Part shown: in pieces, positions 27,663-36,834 of the stretch
Layout: the number at the start of each line of letters is the position of its first letter
How positions within the stretch are numbered: position 1 is the stretch's first letter
Assembly (NCBI RefSeq): GCF_937863485.1
Contig: NZ_CALMFY010000011.1
Coordinates: forward strand, 1 to 57,993
DNA from: an uncultured Nostoc sp.
Lineage (GTDB): Bacteria; Cyanobacteriota; Cyanobacteriia; Cyanobacteriales; Nostocaceae
Length of the DNA stretch: 57,993 nt
Reading direction: 5' to 3'
Position numbers and translations under genes: made by a program
The notes under the pieces: generated by a model
The model's input: only the letters and a program-made list of their open reading frames with translations
Told to the model about the DNA's origin: nothing
The model's database searches: none

Positions 27663-27827
27663 ATGCTTAAACGTATATCTAAACGTATAGCTGTGCCTAA
27701 TTTAATAACTGATGGTATTACTTTATATTTTATATTTAGACCTTTGTTTTTAATATATGTATTAGTAATTTTGAGATCAGGTATATATGATGTAATTAAT
27801 ATATTAGTGAAAAAATCTCAGAGATAA
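27663..27827 (+). CDS. possible small membrane protein, 54 residues
   Basis: A start ATG at 27663 opens KRISKRIAVPNLITDGITLY, followed by a hydrophobic helix (FIFRPLFLIYVLVILRS) and a basic tail. It lies in an AT-rich 500-base stretch, where hydrophobic chance ORFs are common. An imperfect hairpin (CTCAGAGATAATCTCTCTG) sits at the stop. Confidence 0.25.
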   Translation: MLKRISKRIAVPNLITDGITLYFIFRPLFLIYVLVILRSGIYDVINILVKKSQR

Positions 27828-27887
27828 TCTCTCTGGGATTCTATAGATTTGCTAGATTTCGGAATTAATTATTTTTTGTAAATTACT

Positions 27888-28037
27888 TTACTTTTTAGGT
27901 AGACCAATAATTTCAAAGTTACGTTGTCCAGTTTCTGCATCTGTTGGAGGCATAATAACTAATTCTCCAGCAGCATTACGTTCGATGCGAAAATCGGGGT
28001 TTAACTGACAAAACTTGTAAAACTGGTCTTCGGTCAT
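27888..28037 (-). pseudogene. Uma2 (DUF820) endonuclease, N-terminal stub
   Basis: 50 codons: MTEDQFYKFCQLNPDFRIER, NAAGELVIMPPTDAETGQRN, then FEIIGLPKK and a TAA. This is the characteristic N-terminus of Uma2-family proteins (usually about 190 residues); the PD-(D/E)xK catalytic part is absent. It abuts a transposase fragment on its 5' side, so mobile-element activity probably destroyed it. Confidence 0.75.
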
Positions 28038-28040
28038 TGC

Positions 28041-28428
28041 GATCGCTAACCAAAGATGGGAAATTTTAGACTGGTTTCATCTCAAAGAAAATCTCTACAA
28101 AGTTGCTGGTTCCATCAAACGGCTCAAAAAAGCCGAAACCCTATTGTGGCAAGGGCAAGTCGAGGCAGCCCAGGCGTTGTTTGCCGATTGCAAGGGTAAG
28201 CAGGCGAAGAATTTCTGTACTTATCTTGAGCGACACCGCCTGAGAATTGTCAACTACAGCTATTGCCAAGCCGAGCAAATCTGTTCTGTGGGGTCAGGTG
28301 CGGTAGAATCTGCTATCAAACTTCTCGGCACTCGGATGAAAATAACTGGGGCACAGTGGAAAGCTAAAAATGTTAATCAAGTGCTTTCTGTGCGTTGTGC
28401 TTACCTCAATGGAAAGCTAGCTATTTGA
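28041..28428 (+). pseudogene. ISKra4-type transposase, C-terminal fragment
   Basis: An open frame without its own start: QRWEILDWFHLKENLYKVAG, LWQGQVEAAQALFADC, FCTYLERHRLRIVNYSYC, then SVGSGAVESAIKLLGTRMKI with the conserved GSGxVES and a closing RCAYLNGKLAI. This matches the C-terminal third of ISKra4-family DDE transposases. The rest is missing; Uma2 and a TPR-like gene are truncated on its two sides. Confidence 0.82.
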
Positions 28429-28825
28429 TGTTTTCGCCAAACTGGGATGCTCCCGTTGCTAAGAGCTTCTTCACAAAGTTTAAAGTCTTCTTCTGAAAAA
28501 TGTTGATTATAAAAATAAGGAATAACACAGTACCACGATTATGCCAAGCTTCGTAAAAAGTGCTTTGAATTTTTATCGCTTCATTATAAGCGTAAAATGC
28601 ACCTTTATAATCTTGTTCAATCAAAAGCAAATTCCCCAGGTTAAACAGTAATTTACTTTTCAAGCTAACTGTTTGATGGTGTTCTGCAATTAGTTCTTGA
28701 ATTGTTATTATTTCTTTATTTCTTTCTTCTGCTGTTAAAGTAGTATATTTTTCATAGTCTCCTGCCGGGAATATCCGTGATAATTCTTGCTTTAGAGTTT
28801 CTGCATCTATGGGAAATTCAAACAT
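28421..28825 (-). pseudogene. TPR-like protein, truncated by the transposase fragment
   Basis: From ATG at 28825: FEFPIDAETLKQELSRIFPA, then LFNLGNLLLIEQDYKGAFYA and STFYEAWHNRGTVLF, a tetratricopeptide-like repeat. After this the frame runs into FVKKLLATGASQFGENIK, which overlaps the end of the transposase fragment and no longer looks like TPR. The frame stays open further upstream, but those bases overlap the coiled-coil gene and are unlikely to be translated. Confidence 0.5.
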
Positions 28826-28854
28826 TCCAGAACGCCAATCAAAAAAGTCGGGAG

Positions 28855-29364
28855 CTAAACAATCCGGTTGACAATTGTCCACACTTCCCCATCTGATCGA
28901 ACATAGGGAACAGAGATTGTCTTGAACCCAGTAATGAAGGGCTTGTAATAAATCTGCCAATACATTGGACTCAGTTGATTGGCACAAGCCTTGAGTAAAC
29001 GGACTTCTGTCGCCAGTTCACCTGCTAGTTGATTAATGCGTTGAGCATGAACCTGTGCCACTTCTTTCGCTTCTTCTAGCTGCTGCTGTTGAGTAAGTTG
29101 TTTTGATTCAACTTGCCAACGCACTAACTTACCTTGTTTTTGTTTTATCTGGACTTCCAGGGCTGCGATCGCTGCATCGATGCCCTGGAGTTCAACTGAT
29201 AATTGGGCATTTTCCCTGGCTTGACGGCGGTACGCTTCAACCATTGCCTGGGGTGAATCATTTTCGGCAGAGATTACATTATTAATAGTGAGTGCAGCGC
29301 GTTCTTCTAGGAGAATCTGAATTTGAGATTTAAGCGCCGCCATTTCATCCTGAATTTGCTCCAT
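28855..29364 (-). CDS. coiled-coil protein, unknown
   Basis: 169 residues. Long heptad-patterned helices cover most of it (EEMAALKSQIQILLEERAAL-like start, LEVQIKQKQGKLVRWQVESK, LTQQQQLEEAKEVAQVHAQR), followed by a non-helical C-terminus with YYKPFITGFKTISVPYVRSD. No signal or membrane span. It lies 42 bases downstream of thrB on the same strand and may share its transcript. Possibly a chaperone-like or structural protein; no motif proves it. Confidence 0.65.
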   Translation of the reverse strand: MEQIQDEMAALKSQIQILLEERAALTINNVISAENDSPQAMVEAYRRQARENAQLSVELQGIDAAIAALEVQIKQKQGKLVRWQVESKQLTQQQQLEEAKEVAQVHAQRINQLAGELATEVRLLKACANQLSPMYWQIYYKPFITGFKTISVPYVRSDGEVWTIVNRIV

Positions 29365-29406
29365 AAATCGAGTTTTAAGTGCTGAGTAAAATAGTAATCT
29401 GATTTT

Positions 29407-30327
29407 TTAAAAGCTTTTTGCGCCTTGGGTATCGAGAGAAAGCGATCGCACCTCAGCTGTAATTCCTTCTTGTTGCCAAGCAGCTAACATCGCCGCCTCC
29501 ACAGCCTCTGAGTGTAACTTATCTGCCAAAGCTAACAGTGTCGGCCCCGCACCACTAATCACCATACCATAAGCACCAGCACTAACTGCTGCTATGTTTA
29601 GGGCATCATAACCAGGAATCAAAGCTTTGCGATAGGGCTGATGCAACTTATCTTGCAAACCTGTCTTTAACCATTGTCCGTTACCAGTTTCCAAGCCGCG
29701 CAACAATAACCCCAGATGTGCCATATTGAAAATCGCATCGGCGCGACTCACCTCAGTTGGGAGAACGCCCCGCGCCTCTGAAGTGGAAAGTTCAAAATCA
29801 GGAATAGCCACAACTGGTACAACATCTTTATGCCAGGGAACATCACAAATTTCCCAACTTGCGCCACTAGTAGCAGCAAGACGACATCTTCCCAACAAAG
29901 CTGGAACTACATTATCAGGATGTCCTTCCATTGCGATCGCTAACTCCATCATCTGCGACTGACTCATAGGCGCACCCTCAAGTTGATTAGCAGCAACTAA
30001 GCCACCAACAATTGCTGTCGCCGAACTACCCAAACCCCTCGCCAGTGGGACACCTAATTTAATCTCTATTTTCACTATCGGCGGTGTTTGCTCTATATGT
30101 TGATAGAACTTGACAAATGCTTGGTAGAGGAGATTGTTCTCATCAGTTTGGACTCGTTCAGCTTCCGTACCAGTGACATGAATAATTAGCTCACCCTCTT
30201 CTTGGCGAGTGAACTTGAACTCGTTGTACAGCTTTAAAGCTGCACCGATGCAATCAAAACCAGGCCCCAAATTAGCAGTTGTGGCCGGAACGGTAACAGT
30301 GATAGCAGAAACAACAGACATTGGCAA
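29407..30327 (-). CDS. thrB: homoserine kinase
   Basis: 306 residues, family about 300-310. GHMP-kinase pattern: VTVPATTANLGPGFDCIGAA at the start, the ATP-binding PLARGLGSSATAIVGGLVAA (about 93-112), and a C-terminal AYGMVISGAGPTLLALADK. It phosphorylates homoserine in threonine synthesis. An ATG three codons in is another start option. Confidence 0.96.
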   Translation of the reverse strand: MPMSVVSAITVTVPATTANLGPGFDCIGAALKLYNEFKFTRQEEGELIIHVTGTEAERVQTDENNLLYQAFVKFYQHIEQTPPIVKIEIKLGVPLARGLGSSATAIVGGLVAANQLEGAPMSQSQMMELAIAMEGHPDNVVPALLGRCRLAATSGASWEICDVPWHKDVVPVVAIPDFELSTSEARGVLPTEVSRADAIFNMAHLGLLLRGLETGNGQWLKTGLQDKLHQPYRKALIPGYDALNIAAVSAGAYGMVISGAGPTLLALADKLHSEAVEAAMLAAWQQEGITAEVRSLSLDTQGAKSF

Positions 30328-30485
30328 AACTCACTAATCATCAACCAGCATCTCATGTAAGTGGTTGATTTGCTCATGAGTTATAGCAATTGTCTGTAAG
30401 TAGTCACAAAACCCAGTATAGTTTTATTTATCCCCTATTCTGCGGGTAGTGCGGTTTAATAACCAATCAAGCGGACATGATATTA

Positions 30486-30515
30486 GCGATAGGCGTAGCC
30501 CGTTGTAGACATCGC
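30486..30515 (-). repeat. 29-base palindromic repeat, copy 3 (one extra base)
   Basis: On the minus strand it reads GCGATGTCTACAACGGGCTA then CGCCTATCGC, a slightly diverged copy lying between thrB and the broken toxin gene. Nothing else is recognisable in the 240-base gap. Confidence 0.7.
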
Positions 30516-30567
30516 TTTCTCAATGATTCAAATTAGTTTTATCTTGAATGTTGCTTGTGACTTCCCG

Positions 30568-30866
30568 TCAATCTGTATCCAGTTTATCCAATAGCCTTTT
30601 TCCATGAATAACTGCTGCAATAGTTAAAGTTTCACCCTGAATTCGATAGATGATTCGATAGCTATATACAAACTTTTCCTAATAGTATCATCGCCAAACT
30701 CTGGTACTATTCTACCTAAGAAAAAAAAGTTACTTAAGTGACGAGTTACGTCAATTATCCTCTAAACCACTGCCGCAGCATAAGCAGTCGAGTCACAAGA
30801 TATATATATGGCGATTGCTTTTACATCTTCTATTGCTTTAGAAGACCAAACTACTTGATAAGCCAT
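30568..30866 (-). pseudogene. RelE/ParE-type toxin gene, nonsense plus one-base deletion
   Basis: From ATG at 30866: MAYQVVWSSKAIEDVKAIAI, YISCDSTAYAAAVV, then TAG at 30762-30764, then RIIDVTRHL...PEFGDDTIR and, after a one-base loss, YSYRIIYRIQGETLTIAAVI and HGKRLLDKLDTD with TGA at 30568. The region is 299 bases, one short of 300. CAG (Gln) to TAG explains the stop (VVQRI). Its start overlaps the antitoxin stop. A ParE/RelE fold is clear from the order of motifs. Confidence 0.85.
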
Positions 30867-31039
30867 TTGCTCAAACGTTCTTCAGCTTCCTCTTGTGCGA
30901 TCGCTCCTTCTATGTCGGCCGCTTTTAATCCACGGCTAACTTTTTCAATTACGTACAGATGGTATTGGATATCTTCGATTGAGCAATCATCTGGCAATTG
31001 GTTCAGCAGAGATTGAACTTTTTCTTTTGTGGTATTCAT
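30851..31039 (-). CDS. antitoxin of a RelE/ParE-type module
   Basis: 62 residues, intact. NTTKEKVQSLLNQLPDDCSI, EDIQYHLYVIEKVSRGLKAA and IAQEEAEERLSKWLIK match small acidic antitoxins usually paired with ParE/RelE toxins. The stop codon overlaps the toxin ATG by 16 bases. With the toxin broken, the gene may be relic, or protect against related modules. Confidence 0.85.
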   Translation of the reverse strand: MNTTKEKVQSLLNQLPDDCSIEDIQYHLYVIEKVSRGLKAADIEGAIAQEEAEERLSKWLIK

Positions 31040-31246
31040 AGACTGATTTTTAGTTTATTATTAACTACCGTACTGCTCATTAATCAACTGAACGCTCTGG
31101 TCGGGTGTAGAGTCCACCATTAACATCAATATAACTCCAATCTGGCATTGATAGCCTACCCATAGTTATCGGCTATCAATAATCTGTTTTTCCTCAGAAA
31201 AATACCTAGCGCTCACTCTTTTCAACAAGTATATTAGTCAAAAAGG

Positions 31247-32935
31247 TTACTTCAAAGTTCCCAAAACGGGTACTACTTCAACCTCTGAAATTTGTGGAAC
31301 CAAGAAACCCTTGGCATAAATCTGGGGATTGCTTTGCGAGACTATGGCATAAGACTGGCGAAGATTAGCATTCACTGCAACAGTCTTCACGTCGTACATC
31401 TGCATCACCATCTTGGGATAGAAACCAATACCAATAATCATCAACAGAAAGCAGGCAGCGATAAACACCTCACGCGGTCTAGCATCGTCGTAGACTGCCT
31501 CTTCTGGCACCAGACAGTCTGTACCAAAACAAACTGTTCCCTCATCTTCTTGATTTTCTGAGCCTGCATTATTAATGTCGCAGATGGGTGCTGCACTCTG
31601 ACCATAAAATACCTCTCGCAGCATGGAAAGTAGATAAATAGGTGTGAGGATGACTCCAACTGCTGCTAGAAAAACCGTTACAGTACAGAAAGTCGAACTG
31701 TAAACGTCACTGCTTGTCAGACCAACGAATACCGAGAGTTCGCCAGCAAAGCCGCTCATACCGGGAAGTGCCAGGGATGCCATCGTTCCGATTGTAAACA
31801 GGGCAAAGACTTTGGGCATGGCTTGACCAATACCGCCCATATCTTTCATTACCATTGTATGGCTGCGATCGTAAGTAACACCTGCTAAGAAGAACAGCAC
31901 TGATGCAATCAAACCATGTGAAATCATTTGCAACATCGCGCCGTTGATTCCCAAATCAGTGAAAGATGCAATCCCAAGCAATACAAATCCCATGTGGGAA
32001 ATCGACGAGTAAGCTAAACGCCGCTTCATATTGGTCTGAGCAAAGGAGTTCAATGCACCATAGATAATATTCACAACACCCAGAATGGCTAAAACGGGCG
32101 CAAAGTAAATGTGTGCATCGGGAAGCAACTCAAGATTCAGGCGAATTAGTCCATATCCGCCCATCTTCAGCAATACACCAGCCAAAATCATCGATACAGG
32201 AGAGGATGCTTCGCCGTGGGCATCAGGCAACCAAGTATGCATCGGAAAAACAGCAAGCTTGACACCAAATGCAATCAGCAACCCTGCATAAAGTAGCAGT
32301 TGTAAACCAAGAGGATATTCCTTCCTGGCGAGGGCGGTGATATCAAATGTCATGTTACCGCCGCCGTATAGCCCCATTGCCAGGGCTGCCACCAAAATAA
32401 ATATAGAAGCCGCTGCGGTGTACAACAAAAATTTCGTAGCCGCATAACGACGCCTTTGTCCACCCCAAATGCAGACTAGTAGGTAGACGGGAATCAGCTC
32501 TACTTCCCACATAATGAAAAACAGCAGCAAATCTTTGGCAACGAACACCCCTACCTGTGCAGAATACAGCACCAGCATCAGAAAATAGAAGAGGCGGGGT
32601 CGGTGATTAACTTGCCAGGCCGAAAAAATTGAGAGTGTGGTGACAAATCCTGCTAAAAGCACAAGGGGAACTGAAAGTCCATCGACTGATACCGCCCAGT
32701 TCAAACCTAACTGAGGCATCCAGGCATAATTCTCCACGAGTTGAAAACTAGCACTGCTGGCATCGTAATGCTTCCAAAAGGCATAGCACATTAAACCAAA
32801 GTCTGCAATACCTACACCCAGTGCATACCACCGCACGCGCCTGCCATCTTTATCAGGCAACACAGGGATGAGTAAGGAAGCAACGAGTGGCAGCAAGACA
32901 ATCGCGGTAAGCCAGGGAAATTGATCCGCTATCAT
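31247..32935 (-). CDS. ndhD: NAD(P)H-quinone oxidoreductase chain 4 (NdhD)
   Basis: 562 residues with about 14 membrane spans. Antiporter-like subunit pattern: [20 protein letters not shown] (conserved Glu), [20 protein letters not shown] (conserved Lys and TWLPDAH), [16 protein letters not shown] and [18 protein letters not shown]. Part of thylakoid NDH-1, proton pumping with plastoquinone reduction. Sequence looks of the D1/D2 (respiratory, cyclic) type rather than the CO2-uptake D3/D4, a tentative call. It stands alone; an extra hydrophilic insert (about 450-480) contains two Cys. Confidence 0.93.
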   Translation of the reverse strand: MIADQFPWLTAIVLLPLVASLLIPVLPDKDGRRVRWYALGVGIADFGLMCYAFWKHYDASSASFQLVENYAWMPQLGLNWAVSVDGLSVPLVLLAGFVTTLSIFSAWQVNHRPRLFYFLMLVLYSAQVGVFVAKDLLLFFIMWEVELIPVYLLVCIWGGQRRRYAATKFLLYTAAASIFILVAALAMGLYGGGNMTFDITALARKEYPLGLQLLLYAGLLIAFGVKLAVFPMHTWLPDAHGEASSPVSMILAGVLLKMGGYGLIRLNLELLPDAHIYFAPVLAILGVVNIIYGALNSFAQTNMKRRLAYSSISHMGFVLLGIASFTDLGINGAMLQMISHGLIASVLFFLAGVTYDRSHTMVMKDMGGIGQAMPKVFALFTIGTMASLALPGMSGFAGELSVFVGLTSSDVYSSTFCTVTVFLAAVGVILTPIYLLSMLREVFYGQSAAPICDINNAGSENQEDEGTVCFGTDCLVPEEAVYDDARPREVFIAACFLLMIIGIGFYPKMVMQMYDVKTVAVNANLRQSYAIVSQSNPQIYAKGFLVPQISEVEVVPVLGTLK

Positions 32936-33173
32936 GTATATGAGAAAAAATACTTATTTGTCAATTATGTCATTCTACTCAAATTTGTAACAATATCTTC
33001 ATAGAGTTTAGTCCCTATTAACCGCTTTGACCGAAAAACAATTATGAACAAGCACTTTGTTAGCGCAGCATCGATTCAAAAAGTTGCAGTTTTGAGGTAG
33101 ATAGTTCAGTACCCGCTTTCAAGGAATTAAAAATTACTGGGGAAATTGCAATCTGAGTAGTTCATTTACTCAC

Positions 33174-33893
33174 TCATGGTACTAATCCAGCCCGCAAAGC
33201 CCGGACAGCAGCCTGTGTACGGTCAGCAACACAGAGTTTATTCAGAATACCTCGAACATGAGTTTTTACAGTTCCGACCGTTAGATAGAGCCTTTTAGCA
33301 ATTTCTGCATTGTCACACCCAGCGACAATCAACTCTAAAACATCCATCTCCCTATGAGTTAAAGGATAGCTGACTATATTTTTCTCAACATCTGGGTCAA
33401 TACCTTCAATCAAGACTCTTTTTCCAGCTGCTCCTCTGCTACCATCGGGGAAATCTTGACGTATTTGTTGTAGTACAAGGTCTGCGATCGCTGGATCGAT
33501 CCATGAGCTACCTGCATAGGTCGTTCGTACAGCCTCTACTAGTTTCTCAGTTTCGATATCCTTCATGCAATAAGAATCTGCGCCTGCTGCAAATGCTGCT
33601 AAAACTGCCTGTTCGCTATTCTGCATCGTTAAAATTAGCAGGTTTGTTGTATAATCTTCATTCTCGGCTTGATATTGCCTAAATGTGCGTGTTAGCTCAA
33701 TTCCATCCATGTCAGGCAAGCCAATATCAATAGTAGCAACATCGGGCTTGAGAGTTTTCAGAAGCTTGATGCCCTCTGCTGCATTGGCTGCTTCACCAAC
33801 AATGTTTAACTCTGGATCGGTTTGCAAAGCAGCCCGTAAGCCGATTCTCGTAAGGTTGTGATCTTCAATCACGAGGATCTTGATTTCACTCAT
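33174..33893 (-). CDS. NarL/FixJ-type response regulator
   Basis: 239 residues. Receiver domain 1-125 with phosphoacceptor Asp56 (VATIDIGLPDMDGIEL), the acidic pair at 10-11, a Thr near LLILTMQ, and a switch Lys in YCMKDIE. A LuxR-type helix-turn-helix closes it: LTHREMDVLELIVAGCDNAE, IAKRLYLTVGTVKTHVRGIL. A transcription regulator. It is divergent from a receiver-histidine kinase gene 588 bases away, a possible partner. Confidence 0.93.
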   Translation of the reverse strand: MSEIKILVIEDHNLTRIGLRAALQTDPELNIVGEAANAAEGIKLLKTLKPDVATIDIGLPDMDGIELTRTFRQYQAENEDYTTNLLILTMQNSEQAVLAAFAAGADSYCMKDIETEKLVEAVRTTYAGSSWIDPAIADLVLQQIRQDFPDGSRGAAGKRVLIEGIDPDVEKNIVSYPLTHREMDVLELIVAGCDNAEIAKRLYLTVGTVKTHVRGILNKLCVADRTQAAVRALRAGLVP

Positions 33894-34481
33894 AGTTGCT
33901 TAATTTTACTGTTATCTATCTAAAGTACAGATTAAAATAATCTCGTTCTTCTATTCGGGATTTTATACAAAAAGCAATGCGTTTGGTATTATTACCTTAA
34001 GTTCATCTACCATTGGACATAAATAACCTTATCTCGGAAGTTTTTCTAAAGCAAGAGTTTCGATATGACAATATAATTCGAGCAAAAAATATTTTTATAC
34101 ATTTACTTGAGGATAAATGTTTTATGATAAACAACTCCTCCCTGAAAATCCCCTAGTTAGCAAGCAAGAGTGGGTGACTACTAAATAGTTGCCCTTGCAG
34201 TAGCTAGGATGATGCACATAAAAAGGATTAAACTACCTCACCCTAGCATCCAGGCAGAGATATTGGTTGGATAATCGGACAGCTAAGATACTTGTAAAAA
34301 ATTAATATTCTTTAATAAATACATTTTTTATTAAAGATACAGTGTAATTACGTACACTTATCAGATATTTAATTTGGGAAACTTTAAAGGAAAATGTCAA
34401 TCCTTAATAATCTCAGCGCTGGTAAAGTAAGCTATTACTAGATTTGCTAGGGATAGCCAAGCACTTCTTTTTTATTTAGCC
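33894..34481. other. 588-base divergent intergenic region
   Basis: Separates the NarL-type regulator and the receiver-kinase gene, which are transcribed away from each other, so it should hold both promoters. AT-rich, without an ORF, palindrome or HIP1 site that I can single out. Confidence 0.5.
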
Positions 34482-35576
34482 ATGTCTTTAACTAAAACTG
34501 TCAAAAAAGATAAAATTCTCGTTGTCGATGATGTTTTTGACAATTTACTGGTCTTAGAAGCAGTCCTAGAAGATAAGGACTATGAGATTCACTTGGTAGA
34601 AGATAGCAAAATTGCTCTGACTATGGTTGAGGAGTCACCACCAGACATAATTCTGTTAGATGTGATGATGCCGGAGGTGGATGGCTATGAATTTACTCGA
34701 CGCATCCGACAGAATCCGGCGTTGCCATTTATCCCAATTCTGCTGCTTACAGCTCACTATGAGTCTAGCGTTGTTGAAGGACTTGATGCTGGTGCAGATG
34801 ACTTTATTCGTAAACCATTCGATCCTGATGAATTACATGCACGAGTGCGATCGCTCCTGCGCCTCAAACATAGTATCGACGAACGAGATCAGATGGCTAA
34901 CCTGCGGACAGATTTTGTCTCGCGTTTTACTCACGATTTACGCATACCGCTGGTAGCCTCCAACCGCGTGTTAAAATTATTGCTGTCAGGTAGGTTTTGC
35001 GAAGTTTCGCCACAATTGCAAGAAATAATTGATACCATGATTGGCAGTAACCAAGACCTGCTGGAAATGGTAAATACCTTGCTAGAAGTTTATCGTCATG
35101 AGGCAGGCTGTAAAACCTTAAAAATTTATCCCTGCAATATTCAGGAATTAGTTAGTGAAGTTACCCAAGAATTAACTCCCTTAGCTGAAGAAAAAGGATT
35201 AGTTGTAAACATTGATAGAGGTGAAACTGCAAGCACCATCATGGGCGATCGCGTAGAACTGCGGCGAGTTTTAACAAATATCATCGGCAATGCGATCAAA
35301 TTTACAGATAAAGGTTCTGTAGATATTCATAGCCATCTCACTCCAGCAGATGTGACTATTGATATCCAAGATACGGGGCCGGGAATTTCTAAACAAGACC
35401 AGGCAATATTATTTGAGCGATTTCGTCAAGGTAAACACCAGCGTTCTGGTAGTGGTTTGGGACTATATCTATCTCGCTGTATTATTGAAGCACATCAAGG
35501 CACAATCGATGTGACATCTGAGCCAGGGCAGGGTAGTATATTCACTATCCGTCTACCTGTAGCTGGTGAAAACTAA
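34482..35576 (+). CDS. receiver-histidine kinase (REC-HisKA-HATPase)
   Basis: 364 residues. An N-terminal receiver (Asp60 in DIILLDVMMPEVDGYEF, KPF switch) is joined directly to a HisKA dimerisation domain (RTDFVSRFTHDLRIPL, His151) and an ATPase domain with N box RRVLTNIIGNAIKFTDKG, DTGPGISKQD and GSGLGLYLSRCIIEAHQG. No membrane span, so cytosolic. It would be controlled by phosphorylation of its own receiver and pass phosphate on, perhaps to the divergent NarL-type regulator; the pairing is inferred from position only. Confidence 0.93.
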   Translation: MSLTKTVKKDKILVVDDVFDNLLVLEAVLEDKDYEIHLVEDSKIALTMVEESPPDIILLDVMMPEVDGYEFTRRIRQNPALPFIPILLLTAHYESSVVEGLDAGADDFIRKPFDPDELHARVRSLLRLKHSIDERDQMANLRTDFVSRFTHDLRIPLVASNRVLKLLLSGRFCEVSPQLQEIIDTMIGSNQDLLEMVNTLLEVYRHEAGCKTLKIYPCNIQELVSEVTQELTPLAEEKGLVVNIDRGETASTIMGDRVELRRVLTNIIGNAIKFTDKGSVDIHSHLTPADVTIDIQDTGPGISKQDQAILFERFRQGKHQRSGSGLGLYLSRCIIEAHQGTIDVTSEPGQGSIFTIRLPVAGEN

Positions 35577-35583
35577 GACACCA

Positions 35584-35612
35584 GCGATGTCTACGACGGG
35601 CTACGCCTACGC
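35584..35612 (+). repeat. 29-base palindromic repeat, copy 4
   Basis: Plus-strand orientation, identical in pattern to copy 1 (starts GCGATGTC, ends GCCTACGC). It begins eight bases after the stop of the kinase gene. Confidence 0.85.
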
Positions 35613-35670
35613 AATCTGTGTCAGTTAGTGAGGCGAGTTAGCGATCGCAACGAGAACATCGCAAAAATTG

Positions 35671-35775
35671 CGCCTGAAATCGGTGAGCCGATTGGATCAT
35701 ACGGCTTACTTGGGACGTGAGTTTATGCGAGCAGAATTAGCATTGGTGACAGCACAAGACTACGTATAGGATTAA
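35671..35775 (+). pseudogene. DHPS-like / DUF4346 C-terminal remnant
   Basis: 35 codons, RLKSVSRLDHTAYLGREFMR, AELALVTAQDYV, TAG (35767), D, TAA. It resembles the tail of cyanobacterial dihydropteroate-synthase-like proteins (LDHAAYLGREL...AELAL...YVQD). CAG to TAG would give YV-stop-D from YVQD. Nothing of the rest of the gene is near. Identification is from memory of the family tail. Confidence 0.5.
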
Positions 35776-35916
35776 ATAGGCTTTGTGATAACTTGGAGCT
35801 TGTCACGAGATAACCTTGACATTTATTGAGTTAGAAATGCTTTCTCACAAAGCTTCCTAGATATAAACTTGTAAAAGTTATTTCTTGACGACTCCTTACC
35901 GGTTGCGTTCGCTAAA

Positions 35917-36581
35917 CTAGGATGTTGGATTACTCAGGTGAGGTAAGTTACATTTTCTGAGTTCTTCAACCGAATCTTGAAAAAAGCTGTCAAATCCTAC
36001 CACTAACTCTGCAAATGGGACACTATGAAACTCAGGTTGATTTCCTAAGTCATTTTTTTTAAGTGCAAGAGCAAATACATACGGTTCTTCAGTACCTATA
36101 GAGGATATTTCACTATTAATAAAGGAATGTTTATAAGCATTTGAAACTTCGTTAAGAATTTTCAAAAATGATAGGTGGGCTGCAAAATTTTCCTTGAATG
36201 TCTGTAAAGTGTTTTGGTGATTAAGCAAACCGATACAGTCAACCTCAACTTTGGTTGGAAACTGCCCTATTTGCTCTTGAATATACAGAACATATTGTAA
36301 CTAATCAGTTCATCAGCGGTCTTTCTTAACCAATAAATGACCTCTTCTGCAATTAATTGATGGCGAAAAAAGTTTTCATCAAACCCCTGCGACTGATGGG
36401 CTAGCGAGAAACTTGAAAATACATCTTGTATCAGTGAGTTAACTTGATCGATACGACCGACAATCTTTAGGTACTTCAAAGCAAAGTTCCCAAAAGGGGT
36501 ATCGCTTGGAAGAGGTAATATCTGTGACACGTTCAAAAACTGTTGGGGATGCTTACCCGTATTGATTTGTGGAACACTCAT
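35917..36581 (-). pseudogene. conserved hypothetical gene split by a frameshift
   Basis: The first part (from ATG at 36581) reads SVPQINTGKHPQQFLNVSQI...EEVIYWLRKTADELIS. The second, in another frame, reads LQYVLYIQEQIGQFPTKVEV then DCIGLLNHQNTLQTFKENF and FVALALKK-like YVFALALKK, ending HLSNPTS. The frames join around 36290-36305 if one base is added or removed, giving about 220 residues. No known domain recognised. A sequencing slip would produce the same picture. Confidence 0.6.
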
Positions 36582-36784
36582 ATTTGGATATATTCAAGCA
36601 AAAATAGCAGTAGATATGTTAACACGACCATGATGATACAGTACACGGTCATCGTTATGGTAAGTTCGACACCATACTTGCGATAAGGTTAACACATAAC
36701 ATGGCTTTTTGAAGAAATATAAAGTTTACCTGTCTTTTTATCAAACATACTTGATGATTACCAAAAAGTAGCCGACGCATTTTT

Positions 36785-36812
36785 AAAGACGCGATATATC
36801 GCGTCTCTACAT
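36785..36812. repeat. short palindrome AGACGCGATATATCGCGTCT
   Basis: A perfect 20-base palindrome just downstream of nrdB, of a type often repeated in Nostoc genomes. With no T-run it is not a clear terminator, though it could form a hairpin in the nrdB transcript. Confidence 0.7.
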
Positions 36813-36834
36813 CTAAATTAATAATAAACCCCTT

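Noticed and set aside
28826..28987. N-terminal 54 codons of the TPR-like ORF
   Set aside because: They overlap the end of the coiled-coil gene and contain an atypical Cys/Trp-rich peptide, so I start the gene at the internal ATG.
33894..34481. Riboswitch or small RNA in the divergent spacer
   Set aside because: No conserved motif or convincing stem was found by eye.
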